Source: Planctomycetota bacterium
Lineage (GTDB): Bacteria; Planctomycetota; Planctomycetia; Pirellulales; UBA1268
Length of the DNA stretch: 64,000 nt
Reading direction: 5' to 3'
NCBI GenBank assembly: GCA_018970785.1
Contig: JAGWVR010000001.1
Location: 58,933 to 122,932, forward strand
In this document: positions 8,182 to 16,385 of the stretch, piece by piece
How positions within the stretch are numbered: the first letter of the stretch is position 1
How the letters are laid out: the number at the start of each line of letters is the position of its first letter
Made by a program: the position numbers and the translations under genes
Notes under the pieces: model-generated
What the model was told of the DNA's origin: nothing
The model's database searches: none
What the model saw: the letters and a program-made list of their open reading frames with translations, nothing else

Positions 8182-8459
8182 GGCAGACTTCTAGACCGGA
8201 ATGCTCCCCCACAGGATCTCGGTAAGGACGTCAGCGTCGACCTTGTTGTCACGCTCGACATCACTGATGATCATGCCGGTCGCCTCGAGGCTCCCCGGAT
8301 GACGCTCCTGCGCTGGGCATCACTCCGCTTCCGCTGCCACCACGACGGTCCAGCCAGGTCGCGAACCATGCGCGTGGCGATCCGTGACACGACGAAGGGG
8401 GCCCGTCACCCTGGCTGCCTGCGGACCGAGTCGGCAGAATCGCCGGCGGTGCCGAGGCC
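8182..8459. other. Intergenic remnant next to the IS fragment
   Basis: About 280 bp between the transposase remnant and the next glycosyltransferase. Short open frames on both strands give no recognisable domain. The first 100 bp may be further decayed transposase (minus strand). GC content rises to the normal level by about 8400, so the right border of the acquired segment probably lies here. Confidence 0.35.
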
Positions 8460-9692
8460 GTGACCGCGCTGGTCCAGTGGACGAGGCGTTGGTGGCATGA
8501 CCGCCGCGTGCATGCGGCCTTCCGCGCGTTTCGTCGCCGACACGAGGGCCGTCCGCCGCTGCGATCGCTGCCGCAGGACCGTCGGCTTCGGGTCTGCCAC
8601 GTCAGCCCTTGTTACTTCGCCGCCGAGAGTTACATCGGCGGTGGAGAACGCGTGCCCTCGTCGCTCGCCCGCGTCATGGCCTCGGCGGCGGATGTGACGC
8701 TCGTGTCCTTCGGGCCCGAGCGGATAAGGCGGGTCGTAGACGGTGTGACGCTGGAACTTTTTCCTCTGCCGAGCGTCTGGGCGACGTTCGAGACGGATGT
8801 CCTGGCGGCCGCGGACGCGATCCGCGGATTCGATGTCGTCCACTGTCACCAACTCTCGTTCATGCTCACGGCGATGGCGGCCCGTATCGGCCGCGCCGGC
8901 GGCGCACACGTCTTCGTCACCGATCATGGCGGCGCCGACGGCCGTGCGGCCAGCATGGTGGCCGACAGCCTGGGCGACATCTCGGGGCTGCTCGTGATGT
9001 CGGAATTCAGCCGCCGCAACCTGCCACCGGGCATCCCTCACCGGGTTATCTACGGCGGCGTCGACGATGTCTACCTGACGGTGGCCAAGGACGTACGCGA
9101 GCCTCGCGTGCTCTTCGTCGGTCGCATCACGCCCCACAAGGGTATCGACGTGCTCGTCGATGCCATGCCGGCGGGCCTACCGCTCGAGATTCACGGGCGG
9201 CCGTACCACCCCGCCTATCTCGACTTGCTGCGGAGCCGATCCGCCGGGAAGGCCGTCTCGTTCCACACTGACTCGTCCGATGCTGACCTGCGTGCCGCCC
9301 TCGCACGGGCCAGCGTCCTCGTGCTTCCGTCGGTCCATCGCGATTGCTTCGGAGGGTACCACCGCTTGCCGGAACTCCTTGGACTCGTGCTCCTCGAAGC
9401 CATGGCCTCGAGCACGCCGGTTATCTGCTCCGACGTGGGTGGCATGCCCGAGATCGTGCGCGACGGCGTCACAGGGTTCGTCGTGCCACCCGGTGACGCC
9501 GCGGGGCTGCGAAAGCGCCTCGAGAGCATCGCTGCCGACCCGGCCCTGTCTCGGCGGATGGGAGAGGCCGGTCGAGCCGACGTGCGCGAACGGTTCACGT
9601 GGACTTCGGTGGCAGACCGTTGTCTCCGCGGCTACGTGGACATCGCAGCTCAAGCGTCCCCCGGCCCGCACCGGGCGGATGCCCTGCCATGA
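8460..9692 (+). CDS. Glycosyltransferase family 4 (GT-B fold)
   Basis: A 410-residue retaining glycosyltransferase of the GT4 type. The N-terminal domain has RVCHVSPCYF and GGGERVP, the acceptor-side motif of GT4 enzymes. The linker DDVYL precedes the donor domain, which opens with VLFVGRITPHKGIDVLV near residue 220. The nucleotide-sugar E-x7-E site is PELLGLVLLEAM, followed by VGGMPEIVRDGVTGFVVPPGD. Start GTG 8460 is uncertain because the first 45 residues are basic and unconserved. The stop overlaps the next ORF by 4 bp (ATGA). The sugar transferred is not predictable. Confidence 0.85.
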   Translation: MTALVQWTRRWWHDRRVHAAFRAFRRRHEGRPPLRSLPQDRRLRVCHVSPCYFAAESYIGGGERVPSSLARVMASAADVTLVSFGPERIRRVVDGVTLELFPLPSVWATFETDVLAAADAIRGFDVVHCHQLSFMLTAMAARIGRAGGAHVFVTDHGGADGRAASMVADSLGDISGLLVMSEFSRRNLPPGIPHRVIYGGVDDVYLTVAKDVREPRVLFVGRITPHKGIDVLVDAMPAGLPLEIHGRPYHPAYLDLLRSRSAGKAVSFHTDSSDADLRAALARASVLVLPSVHRDCFGGYHRLPELLGLVLLEAMASSTPVICSDVGGMPEIVRDGVTGFVVPPGDAAGLRKRLESIAADPALSRRMGEAGRADVRERFTWTSVADRCLRGYVDIAAQASPGPHRADALP

Positions 9693-10111
9693 GTTGTGCT
9701 TTCGCCACCGCCATCACGTGGAGCCACTGGGCCGGCGCCCGAGCGCTCGCCGCGACCTTCCATCGCTTTCACCGCGAACCGACCTTCGTCGACTGCGCGG
9801 GCGATCCAAGCGACCACTTCAACCCGACGGGCGAGCCATTCACGATGCTCATGCTCGACGATGTGCTGCTCGCGGAGGTCCCAACGCTCGGGCTGTTTGG
9901 CCCGGCGGGTGGGGGCTGCTTCACACACCCGTCGTCGCACGCTGTCACGGTCTTCTCGGGACTGGAATGCGAGGGGTGTCACCACCATCCAACCGGTCCG
10001 AGACACGGGCGGAGCGGTTGCCCGAATGCAGTCCAGTACATGGCCGCATCGACCCCCGAGCGCGTTTTCAAGGCGGTTCAGTGCCTCACGCGGCGGGCAA
10101 TTCGGCCGTGA
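9689..10111 (+). pseudogene. Chimeric glycosyltransferase fragment: glycosyltransferase-like head joined to GT9 tail
   Basis: A 140-codon ORF whose two halves look like different families. Residues 1-61 (CAFATAITWSHWAGARALA, then FVDCAGDPSDHFNPTGEPF and MLDDVLL) resemble the start of GT-A type enzymes with the pattern ATxITxNYxxxARVLAxS...FDPxxEPF. From about residue 63 it reads VPTLGLFGPAG, then a Cys-rich LECEGCHHHP...GCPNAVQYMAASTPERVF, which resembles the C-terminus of GT9 heptosyltransferases. Neither catalytic core is present. Both ends are coupled (ATGA with the gene before, GTGA with the gene after), so it looks like a fusion from an internal deletion between two neighbouring genes, with the junction at about 9870-9885. 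It is probably inactive. Confidence 0.6.
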
Positions 10112-11361
10112 AGATACTCGCCGTCTCCAACTTCTACCCGCCTCACTTCATCGGTGGTTATGAACTCGGTTGTCGGGACGTGGTCGATCGCCTGCAGAAA
10201 CGAGGACACGAGGTACGGGTACTCACCAGCACCTACGGCGTGAATCGTCCCGTGGTCGAGGGTCATGTGTATCGGTGGATGCGTGCAGATCCTCGTGGCC
10301 CTCGAGGGATCCGCGGGTACGTCCGTGCTGTGCGGCAGGCGGTCGCGAACGAACGGGTGTTGGACCGAGTCCTCGGGCACTTTCATCCTGACCTCATCTA
10401 CATCTGGAATCCACGGTATTCCGGCACCGCCATCTGCTGGGGCGCGGAGAGGACGGGAGTTCCGGTTGTGTACTACGTGTCAGACTCATGGCTTTCGCAG
10501 GTGGAAGCCGACCCGGTGATCGGTCTGCTGCGGTCGATCGGCGGGTCGTGGCGTCTCAGGCTGCTACGACTCGTCGCTGCGGCTTATCTCAGGATCGGAG
10601 GAGTTTCTCCGCGCGGCCCGTTACGTCTACGACTGGTACATTTTTGTAGCCGATTCCTATGGAACCAAGCCACGGAAGCCGGGGTACATTGCCGCCAGGC
10701 CGAAGTCATCCATTGGGGCGTGGATTTGCTCTCCGTAGTTCCGGCGACGCCGACCTGGCGACCGAGCCGACTGCTGTACGTCGGTCAGATCGCGGAACAC
10801 AAAGGCTTCCACACAGCCCTCGAGGCATTTGCGGCTTTCGCCCGGGATGTGGAACCGCGTGCCACGCTCACTGTCGCCGGCGCGTACACGTTTCCCGAGT
10901 ACGAGGAGCGGATGGTATGCCTGATCGACCAATTGGGAGTCGCCGACCGAATACGGTTCCTCGGCCAACTGCCTCGGCAACAGCTTGCCGAGGTTTATGC
11001 GGCCCACGACGTGTTGATCTTCCCGTCCTCCTGGAACGAGCCATTCTCGATCACTTTGGTGGAGGCGATGGCGGCCGGCCTACCGGTGATCACCACATTG
11101 ACGGGTGGTACTGGTGAGATCGCGCGGGACTGTGAAAACGTGGTCGTATTTCCAGCTGGATCATCGGACGGCTGCACTGCGGCGATGCGACGCCTGCATG
11201 AGGATCATGAGCTATTCGAGCGGATTCGGTCGAACGCCCGATGTCAAGTCATCCAAAGCTACGACATCGAGCACATGGTGGACAGGATTGAGCAGTCGCT
11301 CATGAAGGTGATCCCAAACGGGATTCCAGCAAGTTGCTCATTGACTCATGACAAAGTCTGA
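10108..11361 (+). CDS. Glycosyltransferase family 4
   Basis: A 417-residue GT4 enzyme. GTG 10108 overlaps the preceding stop (GTGA), and the protein opens with the classic VKILAVSNFYPPHFIGGYEL, the N-terminal GT-B beta strand plus Gly-rich loop. The donor domain begins at LLYVGQIAEHKGF. The E-x7-E motif is EPFSITLVEAMAAGLPVI, followed by GGTGEIARD. The frame stays open far upstream (to about 9160), but that part is only the shadow of the two previous genes. Codon use is a little less GC-biased than in the next genes. It acts in polysaccharide assembly at the cytoplasmic face of the membrane; donor and acceptor are unknown. Confidence 0.87.
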   Translation: MKILAVSNFYPPHFIGGYELGCRDVVDRLQKRGHEVRVLTSTYGVNRPVVEGHVYRWMRADPRGPRGIRGYVRAVRQAVANERVLDRVLGHFHPDLIYIWNPRYSGTAICWGAERTGVPVVYYVSDSWLSQVEADPVIGLLRSIGGSWRLRLLRLVAAAYLRIGGVSPRGPLRLRLVHFCSRFLWNQATEAGVHCRQAEVIHWGVDLLSVVPATPTWRPSRLLYVGQIAEHKGFHTALEAFAAFARDVEPRATLTVAGAYTFPEYEERMVCLIDQLGVADRIRFLGQLPRQQLAEVYAAHDVLIFPSSWNEPFSITLVEAMAAGLPVITTLTGGTGEIARDCENVVVFPAGSSDGCTAAMRRLHEDHELFERIRSNARCQVIQSYDIEHMVDRIEQSLMKVIPNGIPASCSLTHDKV

Positions 11362-11493
11362 CCCGGCAAGATCCGGCGACCGCCGGCCGGTCGATCATCC
11401 CGTGTTTTCGATCGTTCGGCGCAGCGGACAATCCCCTTTGGATGGTTTGGTTCACCGACGCTTGGAACGCGTCGTCGCTGTAGTTGCCATTCC

Positions 11494-12588
11494 GTGAAAC
11501 TCGTCGTCTGCTGGACGAACATCTCCGGCTACATGGCGGCCTGTTGGCGCGCCCTCGCCGAGCGGCCGGGAATCGAACTCGACGTCATCGCCTACGCCGA
11601 CGCGCATGCCTCCTCCGACACGGCATTCGACAGCGGCATGCTCGCGGGCATCCCCCATCGCCTCCTCTCACCCCGTGAACGTGACGACGGCGGGATCGTC
11701 GAACGGCTGGTTCGCGAGCGACACCCCGACGTCGTACTGGTCTGCGGATGGGGGTTTCCGGCCTACCGTCGGCTGTCGAGCGTCCGTGGTCTGGCGAACG
11801 TGCCGTTCATCATGTCGATGGACACCCCGTGGCTCGGCACAGCCAGGCAGACGGTCACCATACCGCTCAAGTGCCGCTACGTCCGGCGGATGGCCGCCGT
11901 GCTCGTCGCCGGCGAGCGGGCAGCCGAACACGCGCGGCGGATCAGGGTTCCCGAGGGACGGATCCACAAGGGGGTCTATGCCTACGACGAGCGATTGTTC
12001 CATGCCGGTCTGCTCGAGGAACGGCTCAAGATGCCGGGTGGCTGGCCCCGTCGGTTTCTCTATGTCGGCAGATACGTGGTCAGCAAAGGGGTAGACGTGC
12101 TGCTGGAAGGCTACGCGGCCTACCGCCGGAGCGTCTCCGACCCCTGGTCACTCACCTGCTGCGGCCGCGGTGCGCTGGGGCCGAGGGTCGCCGCCGCCGA
12201 CGGCGTGACCGACCTCGGCTTCGTCCAGCCGGAGGACCAACCTGCCGTCCTTCGCGATCACGGGGCGTTCGTGTTTCCGAGCCGCTACGAGCCCTGGGGA
12301 GTCGTCCTCGCCGAAGCGCTCGCTTCCGGACTGCCGGCGGTCTGCTCCACGGCCGTCGGGGCCGGTGTCGAATTGCTCCATCCGCACTCCAACGGCTGGC
12401 TCGTTCCCCCGGCCGACCCAGGCGCCCTCGCGGGGGCGCTGCGCCGGATCCACGATCGTGCCGACGACCTGCCGGCGATGGGACGGCGCGCGGCAGCGGT
12501 GGCCCCCGGCTACGCCGCCACTGTCTGGGCCCGGAGGGTCGAGGCGATTTGCCATGAAGTGGCCGGCCACACCACCTCGTCGCCGTAG
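11494..12588 (+). CDS. Glycosyltransferase family 4
   Basis: A 364-residue GT4 protein starting at GTG 11494 with VKLVVCWTNISGYMAACWRAL. The N-domain contains VVLVCGWGFPAYRRL and MSMDTPWLG. The C-domain opens with RFLYVGRYVVSKGVDVLL near residue 187 and carries the E-x7-E motif EPWGVVLAEALASGLPAV. It resembles GT4 enzymes that lack the long GGG loop. It is 8 bp upstream of the GT2 gene, so they are likely co-transcribed. The 132-bp gap upstream has no obvious promoter or gene. Specificity cannot be assigned. Confidence 0.83.
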   Translation: MKLVVCWTNISGYMAACWRALAERPGIELDVIAYADAHASSDTAFDSGMLAGIPHRLLSPRERDDGGIVERLVRERHPDVVLVCGWGFPAYRRLSSVRGLANVPFIMSMDTPWLGTARQTVTIPLKCRYVRRMAAVLVAGERAAEHARRIRVPEGRIHKGVYAYDERLFHAGLLEERLKMPGGWPRRFLYVGRYVVSKGVDVLLEGYAAYRRSVSDPWSLTCCGRGALGPRVAAADGVTDLGFVQPEDQPAVLRDHGAFVFPSRYEPWGVVLAEALASGLPAVCSTAVGAGVELLHPHSNGWLVPPADPGALAGALRRIHDRADDLPAMGRRAAAVAPGYAATVWARRVEAICHEVAGHTTSSP

Positions 12589-12596
12589 CCGCAACC

Positions 12597-13472
12597 ATGC
12601 CCTACTCGATCCTCGTCCTGACCCACAACGAAGCGGTCAACGTCGCCCGCTGCCTCGACTCGCTCCCTCCCGACGCCGACGTCGTGGTCCTCGACTCGGG
12701 CAGCACCGACGGCACGCTCGACATCGTCCGCCGCTACCCGGTGCGGATCGCCGAGCGTCCGTTCGACTCCTTCGCGGGCCAGAGGAACTGGGCGGTCGAT
12801 ACGGTCGGCTTTCGCTGTGACTGGATCCTCCACCTCGACGCCGATGAATGCCTCACCCCGGCCCTGCGCGCGGAGTTGGAGGCGGTGACCACCCGCGACG
12901 AGCACAGTGCCTACCTCCTGGCGAATCGGCTGTTCTTCATGGGGCGCTGGATCCGCCACGCGAGTATGTATCCCTACTATCAAGCGCGGCTGCTGAAACG
13001 CGGTGAGGCCCGGTTCGGCCAGGTGGGGCATGGCCAGATCCTCGCCGAGGCCCGCCGTGGCGTGGGGACTCTCCGCGAACCCTACGACCACCACAACTTT
13101 TCGCGCGGCGTCACCGACTGGGTGACGCGACACAATCGCTACTCCTCCGACGAAGCCCGCCGGCTCGTCCACGGCACCGCACACGCCGCGCTGCCGGTCC
13201 CGGCGCTGACTACCGGCCGCGAGTCGCGCCAGCAGCGAATGAAGGCAATCGCCGACAGGATTCCCGGTCGACCGATCGTACGCTTCCTCTATCTTTACGT
13301 CGTCAGGTTGGGATTCCTCGACGGTCGGCCCGGTTTCGACTACTGCCTGCTGATGGCGTTCTACGACTACCTGACGCGCCTCAAGGCCCGCGAGTTACGC
13401 TCGCTCCCGATGCCACGCGGCAGTGCCGCCGAGGTCGGCACCCCTGCGGCCCGAGTGGTCCACGACGCCTGA
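12597..13472 (+). CDS. Glycosyltransferase family 2 (WaaE/KdtX-like)
   Basis: A 291-residue inverting GT-A enzyme. It starts MPYSILVLTHNEAVNVARCL. The nucleotide-binding segment is VVLDSGSTDGTLDIV, and the metal-binding DxD-like site is ILHLDADECL. The architecture, with the conserved YLLANRLFFMGRWIRH and a C-terminal hydrophobic amphipathic stretch, is that of the WaaE/KdtX group, which adds glucose to the inner LPS core in enterobacteria. Here the acceptor is not known, but heptose synthesis genes downstream fit a role in core assembly (inference). The stop is 1 bp before the start of the next GT2. Confidence 0.85.
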   Translation: MPYSILVLTHNEAVNVARCLDSLPPDADVVVLDSGSTDGTLDIVRRYPVRIAERPFDSFAGQRNWAVDTVGFRCDWILHLDADECLTPALRAELEAVTTRDEHSAYLLANRLFFMGRWIRHASMYPYYQARLLKRGEARFGQVGHGQILAEARRGVGTLREPYDHHNFSRGVTDWVTRHNRYSSDEARRLVHGTAHAALPVPALTTGRESRQQRMKAIADRIPGRPIVRFLYLYVVRLGFLDGRPGFDYCLLMAFYDYLTRLKARELRSLPMPRGSAAEVGTPAARVVHDA

Positions 13473-13473
13473 C

Positions 13474-14373
13474 ATGCCGTTTTTCTCCGTCGTCATTCCC
13501 AGCTACAACCGCGGAGAGTTCATCGCCGCGACGATCGACTCCGTTCTCGCTCAGGACTACCCCGACTGCGAAATCATCGTCGCTGACGACGGCTCGACCG
13601 ACGGGACGCTCGAAGTACTCGCCCGGTACGGCGACCGGATCCGCGTCGACACGCAACCCAACGCAGGCCCTGGCGCGGCGCGCAATCTCGCGCTGCGGCA
13701 CGCCACGGGCAGGTACGTCGCATTTCTCGATAGCGACGACCTTTGGCCGACATGGACCCTGTCGACGTACAAGGCCGCCATCGAGGCCGCTGACTCGCCG
13801 AGCATCGTCTCCGGACCGTGGCAGCAATTCACCGGAGCGCCGTCGGCGCCGCCAACGGCACCGCCGCCGCTGAAGTTCACGTCGTACGCGAGTTTCTTCC
13901 GGTCACCTCTCGGGTGGCACCTTCCCAGCGCGACGGCGATGCGGCGCGACGTGCTGACGGCCGTCGGCGGGTTCACGACCGCCTCGTGCGAGGACGTCGA
14001 CATCTGGCTGAGGATCGGTGGCTTCCCGGGTTTCGTCGAGGTGTCGTCACCCCCGTGCTGCCTCTACCGCACCCATTCAGGTGGCATTTCGGCGACCAGT
14101 GCGTACCGATTCAACGGGATCCGTCACCTGATCCGCACCGAAGCCGCGGGGGGCTACGGCGGGGCGGCTGATCGCGACACGCGCCGGCGCTATGTCGCCC
14201 AGGCGGCGCGGGCAGCGAGCATGTTCTATCTCCAGCGGGGCTGCCCGGGGATGGCCCTGTCGCTGTACTGGAAGTCGCTCGGCTGGCAGTTGCAGCAGGG
14301 GCGAGTCACGTACGTTTTCGCCTTTCCTTTCTTGGCGGCTTGGCGGACGTTGCGCGTCGGCAGCGGGAAATGA
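13474..14373 (+). CDS. Glycosyltransferase family 2
   Basis: A 299-residue GT-A enzyme. The start ATG 13474 gives MPFFSVVIPSYNRGEFI, the canonical GT2 opening; the frame is open a little further upstream but only inside the previous gene. The UDP-binding motif is IIVADDGSTDGTLEV, then AGPGAARNLALRHATGRYVAFLDSDDLW with the DxD site. The second half (SCEDVDIWLRI) has the ED motif of the catalytic base region. The C-terminal 60 residues are weakly hydrophobic. It is operonic with the preceding GT2; the acceptor is unknown. Confidence 0.87.
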   Translation: MPFFSVVIPSYNRGEFIAATIDSVLAQDYPDCEIIVADDGSTDGTLEVLARYGDRIRVDTQPNAGPGAARNLALRHATGRYVAFLDSDDLWPTWTLSTYKAAIEAADSPSIVSGPWQQFTGAPSAPPTAPPPLKFTSYASFFRSPLGWHLPSATAMRRDVLTAVGGFTTASCEDVDIWLRIGGFPGFVEVSSPPCCLYRTHSGGISATSAYRFNGIRHLIRTEAAGGYGGAADRDTRRRYVAQAARAASMFYLQRGCPGMALSLYWKSLGWQLQQGRVTYVFAFPFLAAWRTLRVGSGK

Positions 14374-14452
14374 GCGGAACACCCAACCCCGGGACCGCCG
14401 TCGGGGACGGCGCGGAGCAGCTTCGCCCGTTCTCGGCGCCACACCGCGCGAC

Positions 14453-15604
14453 GTGACCGTCTCCACCCCATCGGCCGTGTCCCGCAGCACCGCGCCGCGC
14501 GCGCCGGGGCTTCCTTACCGGACGATCCACGCGGCCTTGCGCGCGATCAGCTGCGGACGCCCCCGGGCTCGTGGCGCTTCGCCGGAGAGGGCGCTGGTGC
14601 TCCAACCGAACCACATCGGCGACCTGCTGATGACGACGGCGCTCCTCGCCGCCCTCAGGCGCCGTGCCACACCGACGCGGATCACGGTCGCCTGTGGCCC
14701 ATGGAATCGCGACACCCTGGCCCACAACCCCGACGTCGACGAGGTCGTGGAGATCGAGCCCCCCTGGGACAACGCCTTTGTCCGCACCCGGGGTACGGCA
14801 GCGGCTCTGCGCTACATGCTCACCGCTCCGGCAGCGCATGACCTGGTGGCACGCCGCTTCGACATCGGCTTCGACATGATCGGCTCCCGGCTCAACGGTC
14901 TGTTCCTCGCGCGCTTGGGCGTCGGGCGGATCATCGGCGGACCATGGGGGTGGCGCCCGGCCCCGCGGCTCACTCCGGCTCACGTCATCGACGGAATCCT
15001 CGACATGGCCCGTGTCGCCGGAATCGACGAGCTGCCTCCGTGCGCACCGCGTGTGTTCCTCTCTGCCGATGAGCGCCGCCGTGGCGAGGAATTGTGGAGT
15101 CAGGTACCCGCCACCGGCAGCGTGGCGCGGCGGCGGATCGTCGTCGCCCCCGCAGGCAGCTATCCCTACAAGCGCTGGCCGACGGAGTCGTTCGTCGAGG
15201 TGATCCGTCGGCTGGCAACACGGCCGGATGTTGCCCTGGCGGTCGTCGGCGGAGCCGACACCGTCGAGGCGGCACGCGCCATCGTCGCCTGCGGTGGGCC
15301 GGTTCTCGACCTTGCCGGCCGCTGCAGCCTTCGTGAAACCTTCGCGATCACGGCGACCGCCGATCTCGTCTTCGGCAACTCCAACATGGTGTGGCACGTC
15401 GGCGGCGCCTGCAACGTCCCGGCGGTGATCGTCTTGCCTGCCGCCTACGAGTCGGCCGACGACCATGCCGCGACATGGGGCTACCCGTCGTCGATCGTCC
15501 TCGGTCGCCGGCCCTCCCATCCAGACGTCTACTCACCCGCGGAGGTGCTCACGGTCATCGGCGATGTCCTCGCTGGTCGACCTCCGCCTTCCCGAGCCGG
15601 ATGA
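14453..15604 (+). CDS. Glycosyltransferase family 9 (LPS heptosyltransferase-like)
   Basis: A 383-residue GT9 protein of the WaaC/WaaF/WaaQ type, enzymes that transfer heptose from ADP-heptose to lipid A-core. Evidence is the N-terminal RALVLQPNHIGDLLMTTALLAALRR (acceptor loop), HNPDVDEVVEIEPPW, the second-domain IVVAPAGSYPYKRWPTESFVEVI, VVGGADTVEAARAI, and TADLVFGNSNMVWHVGGACNVPAVIVL, which matches the GT9 donor motif with Asn replacing the usual Asp of NDSGxxH. GTG 14453 is the chosen start; the first 40 residues are unconserved, so a later start such as GTG 14477 is possible. Position just upstream of gmhA and hldE supports heptose use. Confidence 0.8.
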   Translation: MTVSTPSAVSRSTAPRAPGLPYRTIHAALRAISCGRPRARGASPERALVLQPNHIGDLLMTTALLAALRRRATPTRITVACGPWNRDTLAHNPDVDEVVEIEPPWDNAFVRTRGTAAALRYMLTAPAAHDLVARRFDIGFDMIGSRLNGLFLARLGVGRIIGGPWGWRPAPRLTPAHVIDGILDMARVAGIDELPPCAPRVFLSADERRRGEELWSQVPATGSVARRRIVVAPAGSYPYKRWPTESFVEVIRRLATRPDVALAVVGGADTVEAARAIVACGGPVLDLAGRCSLRETFAITATADLVFGNSNMVWHVGGACNVPAVIVLPAAYESADDHAATWGYPSSIVLGRRPSHPDVYSPAEVLTVIGDVLAGRPPPSRAG

Positions 15605-15760
15605 GCGCCGGCGTCGGTCGCCGACGCCGTGCGGGGTTCGGCCGGTCCACGCAGCTGGCACCACGGCCACGCCGCGGTCAATCGCTTCGCCCGGCCGCGA
15701 CGGGCGGAGTACACTCGGCACTCCGGCGCGACGCCGGCGACGTCTGCCACGGCCCTGCCG

Positions 15761-16345
15761 ATGAATGAATCCATTCTCCACCAGATCAACGAGGCGGCCG
15801 ACACGCTCCGTTCACTGGCCGACCACACGGCTGCCATCGAGGCGATCGCCGACCGTATCGTTACCTCGCTCTCCGCGCACGGCACGCTCTATCTGTGCGG
15901 CAATGGCGGGAGTGCTGCCGACGCCGAGCACGTCGCGGCGGAATTCGTCGGCCGTTTTCTCATGGAACGGCGCCCCCTGCCCGCGGTTGCCCTGACATGC
16001 AACGGGCCGCTGTTGACCGCGATCGGCAACGACTACGACTACGCTGACATCTTCGCCCGCCAGGTGCGGGCCCATGCCACGCCGCGCGACTGCGTGATCG
16101 GGATCAGCACCAGCGGCCGCTCCCCCAACGTGCTCAAGGCGCTGGCGGATGGCCGAGCTGCGGGGGCGACGACGATCGGAATGACCGGTGCCGGCGGCCA
16201 CCGTCTCGCCGAACTGTGCGATGCCTGCCTGCTCGTCCCGGCCACGCACACGCCGCGGATCCAGGAGGCACAGTTGCTCGCCTGGCATCTGATCTGCGAC
16301 CTGGTCGACCGTACTCTCTTTTCCCCCGCACCACCCCAGCGGTGA
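15761..16345 (+). CDS. gmhA: Phosphoheptose isomerase (sedoheptulose-7-phosphate isomerase)
   Basis: A 194-residue SIS-domain protein. GmhA converts sedoheptulose 7-phosphate to D-glycero-D-manno-heptose 7-phosphate, the first step of ADP-heptose synthesis in the cytoplasm. Diagnostic motifs are LYLCGNGGSAADAEHVAAEF (phosphate loop and metal/catalytic His-Glu), ALTCNGPLLTAIGNDYDYADIF, VIGISTSGRSPNVLKAL, and the C-terminal IQEAQLLAWHLICDLVD with its Glu and His. The length is typical. I chose ATG 15761, which lies right before the conserved helix; upstream in-frame starts add unrelated sequence. hldE follows after 40 bp. Confidence 0.95.
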   Translation: MNESILHQINEAADTLRSLADHTAAIEAIADRIVTSLSAHGTLYLCGNGGSAADAEHVAAEFVGRFLMERRPLPAVALTCNGPLLTAIGNDYDYADIFARQVRAHATPRDCVIGISTSGRSPNVLKALADGRAAGATTIGMTGAGGHRLAELCDACLLVPATHTPRIQEAQLLAWHLICDLVDRTLFSPAPPQR

Positions 16346-16385
16346 ACGGGTCGGCGGCGACCGCTGCCAGGGCCCCCAGGAGACC

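Larger units (their letters stand above)
3387..8300. other. Putative acquired segment with lower GC (wzm, wzt, two fkbM, IS remnant)
   Basis: By eye, this stretch uses more A/T-ending codons and has A/T-richer intergenic DNA than either flank. It starts just after a truncated coupled ORF (3303-3386) and its right end carries a decayed ISAs1-type transposase on the minus strand (7969-8181). It contains an O-antigen ABC exporter and two methyltransferases, a typical exchangeable polysaccharide cassette. Borders are approximate and no flanking direct repeats were found. Confidence 0.4.

Noticed and set aside
9160..10107. N-terminal extension of the GT4 gene that ends at 11361
   Set aside because: The frame is open because it overlaps the two previous genes; the GT4 motif starts at GTG 10108.
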